43,199 bases of DNA, taken from NCBI GenBank assembly GCA_026005095.1, contig BPKK01000019.1, forward strand, positions 1 through 43,199. Direction: 5' to 3'. A program made the translations under genes and the position numbers. Of this stretch, positions 6,962 to 16,555 are shown one piece after another (positions within the stretch are counted from its first letter, which is position 1; every line of letters starts with the position of its first letter). The notes below the pieces were generated by a model that saw only the letters and a program-made list of their open reading frames with translations, had not been told where the DNA came from and ran no database searches. Source of the stretch: Silanimonas sp. GTDB lineage: Bacteria; Pseudomonadota; Gammaproteobacteria; Xanthomonadales; Xanthomonadaceae.

Positions 6962-7010
6962 CCGGCAGCGGCGCGCCTCCGGCCTCGTCCCCGGAGGCGC
7001 GCCCTGCCGG
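6962..7010. terminator. Strong bidirectional hairpin between convergent transcripts
   Basis: CCGGCAG (6962-6968) pairs with CTGCCGG (7004-7010), and after a single bulged C the stem continues with GGCGCGCCTCCGG (6970-6982) against CCGGAGGCGCGCC (6991-7003): a 20-bp stem with an 8-nt loop. It sits between the lexA-operon end and the metalloprotease-like gene end. A smaller hairpin, CCGGTT-TGCG-AACCGG (6950-6965), shares four bases with it, so the two are mutually exclusive. There is no T tract. Confidence 0.65.
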
Positions 7011-7041
7011 GGCTCGCACACCGAGGAAGGAAGTGTCGGCG

Positions 7042-7902
7042 TCAGGGCTCGGAGGCGGACGCGGGTTCGTCGAGAAACACCGCCCGAGTCCGACGTTCGA
7101 TCTCCTGCCGGCAGCGCTGCAGTCCCGCACTCCGGTCGCCACTCACGAGCGGCTGCAGCCAAGCGGCGGCATCACGCGCTGCCCGGGCCGAAGGCAGCAG
7201 CAACGCGGGAAGACCCGCCGATTCAGGATCACCGTAAACCGACATTCGCGGCGATCCGGTGACCTCCCACCGGACGCAGGCTCCCACCAGGCTGGCGACG
7301 AACTCCTCCTGATACTCACGCTCACCAGGACTCATCTCCCGCTTTGGGTCTCGCCGGGCCAGCCAAGCCAAATGCGTCAGTTCGTGAGCCAGGACATCGA
7401 CGGCCCCAGCCGCCGTTTCCTCTAGCGTGGGCCGCGCCCGGACCGCGAACTCGACCTCGAGTTCCCGCGGCGACACGCGCTTCTCGATCAAGCGCGTGAA
7501 CCGCTGGCCTTCGGGAACGAGAATCAGCGTGGCCTTGGAAACGCGCACCCAAGGCAACCACCCTTCGATAATCGGCAGAGCCTGTACTGACATCTGCGCG
7601 ACTTCACCTGCAGCGATGCCCTGCGAACACGATTCGACTCGAATCCGGTCGACCTCCGATATGTCGGGCGAAGCACACCCCGAGTCTTGCCCGCCCGCGA
7701 GATGAGAAAGGAGTCGATAGCGAACGACGCCTCTCGACACCGCAATCGGAGGCGACATCACCGCATGCAGGTCGACCTCCTGTTGCGCGATGATCCTCGG
7801 GACCGGCTTTGTCGCGCAGCCCGCCAGAATAAAAACGGCCGGCGCAAGCAGCAGCGCCGGCCTAAACGTTCCCCAGCGTGATGCGATCAGTACTCTTGGC
7901 AT
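7042..7902 (-). CDS. Lipoprotein with HELTH zinc-metalloprotease motif
   Basis: A 286-residue predicted lipoprotein: the N-terminus reads MPRVLIASRWGTFRPALLL, then a lipobox LAGC with the acylated Cys near residue 29. In the second half, AHELTHLAWLARRD carries HExxH, and EEFVASLVGAC follows with a Glu 23 residues after the second His, a spacing that fits the third ligand of gluzincin peptidases. Family is not recognised beyond this. ATG 7902 gives the cleanest signal peptide; ATG 7917 directly after GGAGG is an alternative. It overlaps the end of the upstream lipoprotein gene by 16 bp, so translation is probably coupled. Base composition is less GC-rich than neighbours. Confidence 0.65.
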   Translation of the reverse strand: MPRVLIASRWGTFRPALLLAPAVFILAGCATKPVPRIIAQQEVDLHAVMSPPIAVSRGVVRYRLLSHLAGGQDSGCASPDISEVDRIRVESCSQGIAAGEVAQMSVQALPIIEGWLPWVRVSKATLILVPEGQRFTRLIEKRVSPRELEVEFAVRARPTLEETAAGAVDVLAHELTHLAWLARRDPKREMSPGEREYQEEFVASLVGACVRWEVTGSPRMSVYGDPESAGLPALLLPSARAARDAAAWLQPLVSGDRSAGLQRCRQEIERRTRAVFLDEPASASEP

Positions 7903-8477
7903 GAGTGCGTCACACATCCTCCGCTTGAGTACCAACCAGCAGAGGAACTCGCCACCTGGATCCCGCCGTACCGAAAAGATGCCTGCAGCAAGTTCATTCC
8001 CTGCCCCCCAAAGGTCTGAAACGGATGCAGCGATGCCGTCACTGCATCAGCAGAACCGCCAACACTTGCAAGCCACTGGTTAACAGCGACGGGATTGGAC
8101 AAACGTATCGATGACCCGGTGCGATGCCATTGGAACGTATTGGCAGCGATCACGACGCCCGCACTGGCATCCTTGAGCTCCAAGGTTACGAGCCCAGACA
8201 TTGGAATGCCGACAGACGAGCCTTGGACATCAATCTCGAACGAGGCCGTATCGATCAGATCCGACTGGGTCTGAGCAGCAATGTCATCCTGCTGGGGGGA
8301 TGCGCCCCGCTTCTCCTGTGGCTTTGGCTTTCCTTCGACCTCGCCAACAATCTTGCACTCGCCTCGATTGTTGCATTCCACACGCCCTCTGAATGACCAG
8401 TCCATGCTCGCACACCCGGACAAAAGGGTGCTGGCCAACGCGAGAAGACCCATTCCAATCCTGATTGTCATAGTCAC
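7887..8477 (-). CDS. Lipoprotein of unknown function, first gene of the two-lipoprotein island
   Basis: A 196-residue protein with signal peptide and lipobox (LLALASTLLSGC, lipid Cys at about 22). The mature part has RVECNNRGECKIVGEVEGKP with two Cys six residues apart, a charged linker, then a beta-rich region (SFEIDVQGSSVGIPMSGLVTLELKD) and a Gly/Ser-rich end with two more Cys (GGCVTHSCQEY), suggesting disulfides. I do not recognise a family. The start is GTG 8477 or ATG 8471; GGAG lies just upstream. GC is visibly lower than in flanking genes. It precedes and overlaps the metalloprotease-like gene and is driven by the poly-G promoter. Confidence 0.6.
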   Translation of the reverse strand: MTMTIRIGMGLLALASTLLSGCASMDWSFRGRVECNNRGECKIVGEVEGKPKPQEKRGASPQQDDIAAQTQSDLIDTASFEIDVQGSSVGIPMSGLVTLELKDASAGVVIAANTFQWHRTGSSIRLSNPVAVNQWLASVGGSADAVTASLHPFQTFGGQGMNLLQASFRYGGIQVASSSAGWYSSGGCVTHSCQEY

Positions 8478-8492
8478 ATCGCTCCGTACCGT

Positions 8493-8509
8493 GATCTTCG
8501 CCGAAGATC
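8493..8509. promoter_or_regulatory. Palindrome in the leader of the lipoprotein pair
   Basis: GATCTTCG (8493-8500) and CGAAGATC (8502-8509) are perfect reverse complements around one base. On the minus strand this falls between the predicted transcription start (about 8512) and the start codon at 8477, so it could be a repressor operator or a 5' leader hairpin close to the ribosome binding site. Confidence 0.45.
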
Positions 8510-8518
8510 GGCGCGACG

Positions 8519-8547
8519 AAACTACCCCCCCCCTAAAATCGCGTCAA
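8519..8547 (-). promoter_or_regulatory. Promoter with a G9 tract in its spacer (candidate phase-variable)
   Basis: On the minus strand TTGACG (8547-8542, five of six matches to the -35 consensus) is followed by a 17-nt spacer (8541-8525) and TAGTTT (8524-8519), which fits the TANNNT -10 form common in this window. The last nine bases of the spacer are all G. It is the longest homopolymer I see in the window. Gain or loss of a G would change the spacer from its optimal 17 bp. It starts 30 bp after the hda stop and drives the two lipoprotein genes. Confidence 0.5.
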
Positions 8548-8576
8548 GCCCGAGTTCATGACAAACAGCGAACGGG

Positions 8577-9299
8577 TCAGGTGCCCGCAAACCGACGCCC
8601 TGATTTGCCCGACCCCACCTCCAGCACCTTCCGCACGAAGGGCACGGTGAGCCGGCGCTGCGCCGCCAGCGCGGCGCGGTCGAGGCGGTCGAGCAGGGCG
8701 GTGAGCGAGCGCAGGTCGCGCTCGACGCGACGGAACAGGTAGTCCAGCACGGCATCGTCCAGCTCCAGTCCGCGCCGGGCGGCACGCCGCCGCAGGGCCT
8801 CGCGGCGGCCGGCCTCGTCGAGCGGATCGAGCGAGACGCGCAGGGCCTGGCCGAGGCGCGAGCGCAGGTCGGGCAGGGGCCAGGCGGCATCGCCCGCCGG
8901 CAGGCGCGAGCCGTAGAGCAGGCTGCGGCCGGCATCGCGCAGGCGGTTGTGCAGGTGGAACATGGCCTCGGCATCGGCCGGGAAGGCGGTAAGCGCCTCG
9001 AGCCCGTCCACCGCCAGCAGGTCCACGGCCTCGAGGCCCGGCGCGAGTTCGCCCAGGGCGCCGGCGAAGGCCGGCAGCGGCAGGTAGCGGGCGCGGCGGC
9101 CCCGGGCCTCGGCCTCGCGGCAGGCCGCGAGCAGCAGATGGCTCTTGCCGCTGCCCTCGCCACCTTCGACGAAAAGCAGGGGCTCGCCCTCGCCGGCGGC
9201 AGCGGCGGCCACCGCCTGCACCGCCCAGTCATGGCCCACGAAGAGATCGAAGCGCTGGTCCGGCCCGATCGGCAGGGCGAGCGGGAGCTGCGCCTTCAT
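8577..9299 (-). CDS. hda: Hda, DnaA-related regulator of replication initiation
   Basis: Hda binds the DNA sliding clamp and stimulates ATP hydrolysis by DnaA, preventing re-initiation. The 240-residue protein starts MKAQLPLALP, which contains the clamp-binding QL-x-L-type motif at residues 4-9. The AAA+ domain has Walker A GGEGSGKS (46-53) and Walker B-like LLAVDGLEAL, and the C-terminal lid helices include RRVERDLRSLTALLDRLDRAAL. The length is typical of Hda and it lacks the DnaA DNA-binding domain IV. The start overlaps the perM stop (ATGA), so translation is coupled. The gene order DUF2066-perM-hda facing purM is common in gammaproteobacteria. Confidence 0.92.
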   Translation of the reverse strand: MKAQLPLALPIGPDQRFDLFVGHDWAVQAVAAAAAGEGEPLLFVEGGEGSGKSHLLLAACREAEARGRRARYLPLPAFAGALGELAPGLEAVDLLAVDGLEALTAFPADAEAMFHLHNRLRDAGRSLLYGSRLPAGDAAWPLPDLRSRLGQALRVSLDPLDEAGRREALRRRAARRGLELDDAVLDYLFRRVERDLRSLTALLDRLDRAALAAQRRLTVPFVRKVLEVGSGKSGRRFAGT

Positions 9300-10453
9300 G
9301 CCACGGGCGGTGCGGCATCGCCGCCGGGCGGCGCCGGCCGGGGGCCTGCCCCGCCCTGCTCCGGCGCGGGCGGCATGGCATCCACCGTCTCCTGGTAGAG
9401 CAGGCTTTCGCGGTAGCGATCGTGGGCGTAGCGGGCGAGCACCCGGATCACCGCGGCCACCGGCAGGGCCAGCAGGATGCCGAGGAAGCCGAAGAGCTGC
9501 CCCCCCGCCATCACCGCGAAGATCACCGCCACCGGCGAGAGGCCGATGCGGTCGCCCACCAGCCAGGGGGTGAGCACGAAGCTCTCCACCAGCTGCCCGA
9601 TACCGAAGACGCTGGCCACCAGCACGAGGTGGAAGAGGTCGCCGTGTTCGACCAGGGTGGCGATGAGCGCCATGCCGAGGCCGACCGCGGTGCCGAGGTA
9701 GGGCACGAAGCTCAGCAGCCCGGCCAGCATGCCGATCAGGAATCCGAGGTCGAGGCCGGCAAGGCTCAGGCCCAGGCCATAGATCACCCCGAGCGAGAGC
9801 ATCACGCTGAGCTGGCCGCGCAGGAAGCCGGAGAGCACGGCGTCGGATTCCTTCGCCAGCCGCACCACGGTGGGTTCCAGCGGGCGCGGCAGCAGGTCGT
9901 GCACGAAGCCGAGCATGTCGCGCCAGTCGCGCATGAAGTAGAAGGTGACGAGCGGCACGAGCAGCAGGTTGGCGAGGAAGGCCATCAGCGCCATGCCCGA
10001 CTTCGAGAGCCCGCCGATCACGTTCGCCGCCACGCCGCCGGCCTGGCTCCAGTGTTCCTTGAGCAGGCGGCCGAGCTCGGAAGGGTCGATGTAAGCCGAG
10101 AGCGGCAGGTCGAGGCGGGTCTCGAGCCAGGGCACCGCGGTATCGGTGATCCAGCCGCCCAGCTTCGGCCCCCACTCCAGGGCGCGCAGCGCCTGGCGCT
10201 GCAGGGTGGGCACCAGCAGCAGCAGCACCAGCACCACCGCCAGGCTCATCAGCAGGAACACCAGGAAGACCGCCGCGGTGCGCGAGCGCCCGCGGCGCTC
10301 GATGGCCGAGACCAGCGGGTCGGCGAGCCAGGCTAGCAGCGCCGCCACGGCGAAGGGCGTGAGCACCGGGCCGAGGGCCCAGAGCAGGCCGCCCAGCAGC
10401 ACGAAGCCCGCCAGCCAGAGCCAGGGGCGCAGCCAGAGCAGGGAGGGGGTCAT
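9296..10453 (-). CDS. AI-2E family transporter (PerM-like)
   Basis: A 385-residue inner-membrane protein of the AI-2E/PerM family. It opens with two hydrophobic segments (WLRPWLWLAGFVLLGGLLWALG, then FAVAALLAWLADPLVSAIERRG), has a long amphipathic stretch, and ends with the family core FLIGMLAGLLSFVPYLGTAVGLGMAL and FVLTPWLVGDRIGLSPVAVIFAVMAGGQLFGFLGILLALP. Substrates differ among members and are unknown here. The C-terminal tail after residue 350 is Pro/Gly/Ala-rich. The ATG at 10453 fits the first helix. It is between DUF2066 (20 bp upstream) and hda (4-bp overlap). Confidence 0.88.
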   Translation of the reverse strand: MTPSLLWLRPWLWLAGFVLLGGLLWALGPVLTPFAVAALLAWLADPLVSAIERRGRSRTAAVFLVFLLMSLAVVLVLLLLVPTLQRQALRALEWGPKLGGWITDTAVPWLETRLDLPLSAYIDPSELGRLLKEHWSQAGGVAANVIGGLSKSGMALMAFLANLLLVPLVTFYFMRDWRDMLGFVHDLLPRPLEPTVVRLAKESDAVLSGFLRGQLSVMLSLGVIYGLGLSLAGLDLGFLIGMLAGLLSFVPYLGTAVGLGMALIATLVEHGDLFHLVLVASVFGIGQLVESFVLTPWLVGDRIGLSPVAVIFAVMAGGQLFGFLGILLALPVAAVIRVLARYAHDRYRESLLYQETVDAMPPAPEQGGAGPRPAPPGGDAAPPVA

Positions 10454-10472
10454 CACGCGTGTCCTGCCGGGC

Positions 10473-11603
10473 TCAGCGTGGCACGCGGTAGCGGGCGAGG
10501 GGCCGGCCTTCGGCATCCTCGCCCGGCGCCGCCACCTCGAGCCGCCGCCCGGCGGCCAGCAAGGCCTCGAAGCGGGCGCGGTCCACCGCAAGATCGAGGC
10601 GCAGGCGCAGGCGGTCGCCCTCGGCCTCCCGCACCTCGAAGCCCCGCAGCACCGGCAGGGTCTGCAGATAGCCCGCCACGCCCAGCCAGTCCTCGGCCGA
10701 ACGCAGGCCCAGCAGTTCGGCCTCCAGCACCTCGGGTTGGCCGGCCGGGATGCGGATGGCCTGGCGGGCCGCCAGCACGTCGGCGGCCGGATCGGCGCCG
10801 GAGGCGATGGCCCGCTGCGGCTGCGGATCGACGAGGTTCCAGCGGCGCAGTTCCCTGCCCTCCTCGGCCAGCAGCCACTCGGCGGCCCAGCCGCCCTCCG
10901 GCGCACGCGCGATCTTGCCGAGGAGCTGCACGCGGGCGCCGTAGCGGCCGCCGAGCACCGCGAGCGCGGCGGCATCGAGCTTCCAGAGACTGGACACCGC
11001 GGCCTGCTCCACCGCCGTGCCGGCCGGCAGCGAGAGGCGCAGGCCACGCTCGAGGCCGCGCTGGGCCAGGGGGCGCACCACGTTCAGCTGCTGGGCCGAG
11101 ACGAGCCGCGGGCCGGCCCCGCTGCCATCGTCGATGGCCAGCCACAGCAGGGGCTTCGGGCGCTCGCCCGTCCACAGCGGCAGGCCGGCGGCCACGGCCA
11201 GGGCATCGACGGCATCGGGCTCGAAGCTGGCCGCCAGCAGCAGGCGCCGCACCGGCACGCCACCGGCCAGTTCCTCGGTCTCGCGGTACTCGCTGGCCAG
11301 CAGCAGGCTCTCGGCGCTGCGCAGGGCGCGGGCCACCACCGGATGGCTTCCCGCCTCGGGCTGGCCGGTCACCCGTACCATCACCTGGGCGAGTGCGCGA
11401 CCGAGGGCGGCGCTGCGCTCGCGCGCCTCCTGCGAGGTGACCGGCACCTCGGCGGTGTACCAGGCCTCCTCGCGGGCCGAGGCCGGCGCCGCCGCGGCCC
11501 CGGTCTCGCCCGCGGCGCCCTGGGCCGGCACGGCGGCGGGAAGCAGGAGGCCGGCGACTCCGAGAAGGAGCGCGGCAAGGCAGGACATCGGGGACGGAGC
11601 CAT
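10473..11603 (-). CDS. DUF2066 periplasmic protein
   Basis: A 376-residue exported protein. MAPSPMSCLAALLLGVAGLL followed by LPAAVPAQGAAG is a signal peptide; ATG 11588 (M6) is an alternative start. The mature part begins with AWYTAEVPVTSQEARERSAALGRALAQVMVRVTG, the hallmark start of DUF2066 proteins, then RLLLAASFEPDAVDALAVAAGLPLW and a middle PKPLLWLAIDDG strand. The function of DUF2066 is unknown. The gene is conserved beside perM-hda and divergent to purM. The last third resembles a second alpha/beta repeat (GGRYGARVQLLGKIARAPEGGWAAEW). Confidence 0.8.
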   Translation of the reverse strand: MAPSPMSCLAALLLGVAGLLLPAAVPAQGAAGETGAAAAPASAREEAWYTAEVPVTSQEARERSAALGRALAQVMVRVTGQPEAGSHPVVARALRSAESLLLASEYRETEELAGGVPVRRLLLAASFEPDAVDALAVAAGLPLWTGERPKPLLWLAIDDGSGAGPRLVSAQQLNVVRPLAQRGLERGLRLSLPAGTAVEQAAVSSLWKLDAAALAVLGGRYGARVQLLGKIARAPEGGWAAEWLLAEEGRELRRWNLVDPQPQRAIASGADPAADVLAARQAIRIPAGQPEVLEAELLGLRSAEDWLGVAGYLQTLPVLRGFEVREAEGDRLRLRLDLAVDRARFEALLAAGRRLEVAAPGEDAEGRPLARYRVPR

Positions 11604-11729
11604 GCGGGAAGCGGCAAAGGCGGGGCGGGCCGTCCATGGTGCCGCAGCCCGGGCGCGAGCGTCCAACGCCGGCGAAGGCGGACGGACCGAGGTTCGGGCC
11701 GCGAAGGCCGGCCGGCATGCCGCGGCTGC

Positions 11730-11735
11730 TAGACT
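11730..11735 (+). promoter_or_regulatory. Candidate -10 for purM
   Basis: TAGACT lies 36 nt before the GTG start of purM. The same hexamer is used in front of the last gene of the window and lies upstream of kdsD. No -35 stands out, and no PurR-like operator is obvious. Confidence 0.35.
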
Positions 11736-11771
11736 GTGCGCTTCGCCTGACGCCCCGAAGGCCGCCCGCCC

Positions 11772-12845
11772 GTGAGCACGCCCACGCCCCTGACCTACCG
11801 CGACGCCGGGGTCGACATCGACGCCGGCAATGCCCTCGTCGAACGCATCAAGCCCCTCGTCAAGCGCAGCTTCCGCCCCGAGGTGATGGGCGGCCTCGGC
11901 GGCTTTGGCGCCCTGTTCGACCTTTCGGGCAAGTACAAGGAGCCGGTGCTGGTCTCCGGCACCGACGGCGTGGGCACCAAGCTGAAGCTGGCCCAGCAGC
12001 TCGGCCGCCACGACAGCATCGGCATCGACCTCGTGGCCATGTGCGTGAACGACGTGCTGGTGCAGGGCGCCGAGCCGCTGTTCTTCCTCGACTACTTCGC
12101 CACCGGCAGGCTGGACGTGGACACCGCGGCCGCGGTGATCGGCGGCATCGCCAGAGGCTGCGAGGAATCCGGCTGCGCCCTGATCGGCGGCGAGACCGCC
12201 GAGATGCCCGACATGTACGCCCCGGGCGAGTACGACCTCGCCGGCTTCTGCGTGGCGGCGGTGGAGAAGAGCGAGCTGCGCGACGGCAGCCGGGTGCGCG
12301 AGGGCGATGTGCTGCTCGGCCTGCCCTCTTCCGGCCCGCACAGCAACGGCTACTCGCTGATCCGCAAGGTACTGGCCCGTGCCGGCTTCGACGCCGCCAG
12401 GGGCGGCTTCGACGTGCAGGTGGGCGGCGTGCTGCTGCTCGATGCGCTGATGGCGCCCACCCGGCTCTACGTGAAGCCCATCCTCTCGCTGCTGCGGGCC
12501 TTCCCGGGGGCCGGCTCGCCCATCCACGGCATGGCCCACATCACCGGCGGCGGCCTCACCGAAAACATCATCCGCGTGGTGCCGGAGGGGCTCGGCCTCG
12601 AGATCGAGGCCAGCGCGATCCCTCTTCCGCCGGTCTTCGACTGGCTGCAGCGCGAAGGCGCCATCGCCGATGCCGAGATGTGGCGCACCTTCAACTGTGG
12701 CATCGGCTTCGTGCTGCTGGTGCCGGAGGAGGGCGTGGCCGCCCTTGCGCCGACACTCACCAGCGCCGGCCTCGCCCCGCGCCCGATCGGCCGCGTGGTG
12801 AAGAATGCCGGCGCCTCGGTGCACGAGCGCGTGCGCATCGGCTGA
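11772..12845 (+). CDS. purM: Phosphoribosylformylglycinamidine cyclo-ligase (AIR synthetase)
   Basis: PurM closes the imidazole ring of purines, turning FGAM and ATP into AIR. The 357-residue protein shows all hallmarks: [80 protein letters not shown] and [18 protein letters not shown], then [14 protein letters not shown] and FNCGIGF. The start is GTG at 11772; the protein begins MSTPTPL and family homology starts at about residue 8. purN follows after 19 bp. It is divergent from the DUF2066-perM-hda operon. Confidence 0.97.
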   Translation: MSTPTPLTYRDAGVDIDAGNALVERIKPLVKRSFRPEVMGGLGGFGALFDLSGKYKEPVLVSGTDGVGTKLKLAQQLGRHDSIGIDLVAMCVNDVLVQGAEPLFFLDYFATGRLDVDTAAAVIGGIARGCEESGCALIGGETAEMPDMYAPGEYDLAGFCVAAVEKSELRDGSRVREGDVLLGLPSSGPHSNGYSLIRKVLARAGFDAARGGFDVQVGGVLLLDALMAPTRLYVKPILSLLRAFPGAGSPIHGMAHITGGGLTENIIRVVPEGLGLEIEASAIPLPPVFDWLQREGAIADAEMWRTFNCGIGFVLLVPEEGVAALAPTLTSAGLAPRPIGRVVKNAGASVHERVRIG

Positions 12846-12864
12846 AGCTCTGGCAGGCCACCCC

Positions 12865-13530
12865 ATGGGCAGGCGGATCGCGGTGCTGGCCTCGGGCCGT
12901 GGCAGCAATCTCGGCGCCCTGCTCGACGCCTGTGGCGATGGCCGCATCGATGGGCGCGTGGTCGGGCTGTTTTCTGACAAGCCCGCCAGCGGCGCCGTCG
13001 AGCGAGCCCGCGAGGCGGGCGTTCACGCCTGGGCGATGAAGCCGAACGGCTTCGCAACGCGCGAGGCCTTCGATGCGGCGATGTTCGATGCCATCGCCCC
13101 GGTTCAGCCCGACCTCATCGTCTGTGCGGGATACATGCGCATCATCGGCCAGGCGGCCATCGCCCGATTCCCGAACCGCATGCTCAACATCCACCCCTCG
13201 CTGCTGCCGCGCCACCCGGGCCTGCACACGCATGCGCGGGCGCTGGCCGCGGGTGATGCGGAACACGGCGCCAGCGTGCACGTGGTGATCCCCGAGCTGG
13301 ATGCCGGCCCGGTGCTGGCGCAGGCGCGCGTGCCCGTTCTCGCGGGCGACACGCCGGAGACGCTCGCTGCCCGCGTGCTGGCCCGCGAACATCCGCTGCT
13401 GGTGGCAACCGTGGCCGCCTGGTGCGGCGGCGAGCTCGGCTGCGAGGGCGGCATCCCGCGCTGGCACGGCGCAGCGCTGGCCGCGCCCCTGCAGCTGGAT
13501 GGCGAAGGCCGACTGCGGCCCGCCGCCTGA
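12865..13530 (+). CDS. purN: Phosphoribosylglycinamide formyltransferase
   Basis: PurN transfers the formyl group of 10-formyltetrahydrofolate to GAR, an earlier step of purine synthesis than PurM. The 221-residue protein has RIAVLASGRGSNLGALL at the start, and the catalytic residues N108 and H110 (MLNIHPSLLP) and D146 (ELDAGPVLAQ) are present, with AGYMRII before them. The start at 12865 is chosen because the family begins with the first beta strand there; the frame upstream overlaps purM. It lies between purM and the DUF3108 gene, as in related genomes. Confidence 0.96.
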   Translation: MGRRIAVLASGRGSNLGALLDACGDGRIDGRVVGLFSDKPASGAVERAREAGVHAWAMKPNGFATREAFDAAMFDAIAPVQPDLIVCAGYMRIIGQAAIARFPNRMLNIHPSLLPRHPGLHTHARALAAGDAEHGASVHVVIPELDAGPVLAQARVPVLAGDTPETLAARVLAREHPLLVATVAAWCGGELGCEGGIPRWHGAALAAPLQLDGEGRLRPAA

Positions 13531-13552
13531 ATCCGACGACGAAGAAGCCCGC

Positions 13553-14263
13553 ATGCCTCCCGTGCTCCGTACCGCCACCCTGCTCGTCCTGGCCGCGCTG
13601 CCCACGCTCGCCGGGGCGGCCGCGCTGAATCCCTTCACCGGCACCTATGAGGTGCGCCGCAATGGCGAGCTCGTGGGCGAGGCCACCCTGCGCCTGGTGC
13701 CCGAGGGCAGCCTCTGGCGCTTCAGCAGCGAGACCCGAGGCACCCAGGGCATGGCCCGCACGCTCGGCCTGCGGGTGGACGAAAGCAGCCTGTTCCGCCT
13801 GCACGAGGGCAGGCCGGAAACCCGGGAATACCGCTACCGCCAGCGCACCAGCCTCAACAGCCGGGAACGCGCCGCCAGCGTGGACCCCGGCGCCGGGCGC
13901 ATCGTCTTCGACAACCGCGGCACCCGCCAGGAACAGGCCTACGTGCCGGGCGTGCTCGACCGCCAGCTCGTCACCCTTGCCCTGATGCAGGCGGTGGCCG
14001 CCGGCCGCCGCGGCGAGCAGGTGTTCCAGGTGGCCGGCCGCAATGCGGTCGAGGCCCAGACCTGGCGGATCGGCGGGGTGGAGCGGGTGCCGCTCGGCAC
14101 GGCGGCCGAGGAAGGCATCCGCGTGGAGCGCCTGCGCGAGCCGGGGGATGGCAAGAAGACCTTGCTCTGGCTCGACCGCGACCAGGGCCATCTGCCGCTA
14201 CGCATCGAGCAGACCGACGAGGACGGCGAGCGGGTGGAGATGCGCCTGCTGCGCCGCGGCTGA
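13553..14263 (+). CDS. DUF3108 periplasmic protein
   Basis: A 236-residue exported protein: MPPVLRTATLLVLAALPTLA with AGAAA is a signal peptide cleaved near residue 22. The mature part is beta-rich and repetitive (FTGTYEVRRNGELVGEATLRLVPEGSLWRF onward), matching DUF3108, whose members are thought to form a lipocalin/LolA-like barrel or half barrel. Its role is unknown; conserved placement after purMN suggests only lineage synteny. A 22-bp gap follows purN, and the end is convergent with exoD. A weak hairpin (about 14281-14300, one mismatch) may terminate both. Confidence 0.75.
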   Translation: MPPVLRTATLLVLAALPTLAGAAALNPFTGTYEVRRNGELVGEATLRLVPEGSLWRFSSETRGTQGMARTLGLRVDESSLFRLHEGRPETREYRYRQRTSLNSRERAASVDPGAGRIVFDNRGTRQEQAYVPGVLDRQLVTLALMQAVAAGRRGEQVFQVAGRNAVEAQTWRIGGVERVPLGTAAEEGIRVERLREPGDGKKTLLWLDRDQGHLPLRIEQTDEDGERVEMRLLRRG

Positions 14264-14306
14264 AGGCCGCGCTGCCCGTGGCCGCGCCTTCCGGCGTGGC
14301 GGGGCC

Positions 14307-14981
14307 TCAGCCGGCGAGGCCGCGCCAGCCCAGCTCGACCAGCCACGAGAGCTGCGGCCAGGCCTCGAAGAGCAGCCAGGCCTTCTTCACCATCGCGAAG
14401 AAGACCTCGTAGAGCGCGATGAAGTAGCCCAGCGTCACCAGCAGCCAGAACACGGCCAGCAAGAACATCAGGCCATCGTCGGCCATCAGCGCCAGCGCCG
14501 CGCAGACGATGGCCAGGGCCGGCAGCAGGTTGTTGAGCGGGATGCCGCCGAGCGGGATGGCGAGCAGCAGGGCGGCGGCGATGACGAGGCTGCCGGCGAT
14601 GCGGTGGCCGCGCCGGCCTTCGGTCCAGTGGCCGAGCCGCGGGCGCACCACCCTGCCCGCCCAGCCCAGCACCCTGCGCGCCGCCGCCGCCACCTGCGCC
14701 CACTGCCGGGCCTCGAGCCGGGCCTCGCCGACCGACTTCGGCAGCCAGGGGCGGGCATCCCCCCGGGCGAGCTGCCAGCCGATGCCCGCCATGGCAAGAC
14801 CGCCGATGGTGCCGAGCGGCCCCAGCGAGATCGGCTGCAGGAAGGGCAGGCTGAGCACCAGCAGGGTGAAGGCGAAGGCCGAGGTGCCGCCCCCGTCCAG
14901 CACCTCGCCGATGCGCGGCGGCTCCGGGGCGGCGGCGGCGGCATCGAGGGCCGCGAGGATGTCCTCGCCGATGCGCTGCAT
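14307..14981 (-). CDS. ExoD family membrane protein (exopolysaccharide-related)
   Basis: A 224-residue membrane protein of the ExoD family, named for a Rhizobium gene affecting exopolysaccharide and alkali sensitivity. Features: an N-terminal amphipathic helix ([12 protein letters not shown]), then [40 protein letters not shown], the family signature, [13 protein letters not shown], and three C-terminal hydrophobic segments. The start at 14981 gives the usual length. It follows murA after only 4 bp and is therefore probably cotranscribed with ibaG-murA, which links it to envelope synthesis. The biochemical activity is not known. Confidence 0.8.
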   Translation of the reverse strand: MQRIGEDILAALDAAAAAPEPPRIGEVLDGGGTSAFAFTLLVLSLPFLQPISLGPLGTIGGLAMAGIGWQLARGDARPWLPKSVGEARLEARQWAQVAAAARRVLGWAGRVVRPRLGHWTEGRRGHRIAGSLVIAAALLLAIPLGGIPLNNLLPALAIVCAALALMADDGLMFLLAVFWLLVTLGYFIALYEVFFAMVKKAWLLFEAWPQLSWLVELGWRGLAG

Positions 14982-14985
14982 GCGC

Positions 14986-16483
<1,498 letters not shown>

Positions 16484-16555
16484 GTGGGAGGCAAGGAGGG
16501 CCGCGGGCCCTGCCGTAGACTTAACAAGGCTTTCCATTCTACCCCGAGGGGTTCC
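16484..16555. promoter_or_regulatory. Divergent promoter region ibaG-murA / kdsD
   Basis: These 72 bp carry TAGACT at 16516-16521 on the plus strand and TAGAAT (16541-16536) on the minus strand, both good -10 hexamers about 35 and 52 nt from their genes. GAGG about 10 nt before the kdsD ATG serves as ribosome binding site. No -35 is convincing. Confidence 0.4.

Noticed and set aside
10473..12980. An 835-codon minus-strand frame extending the DUF2066 protein across purM
   Set aside because: The N-terminal half is antisense to purM and low complexity; the real protein begins with the signal peptide at 11603.
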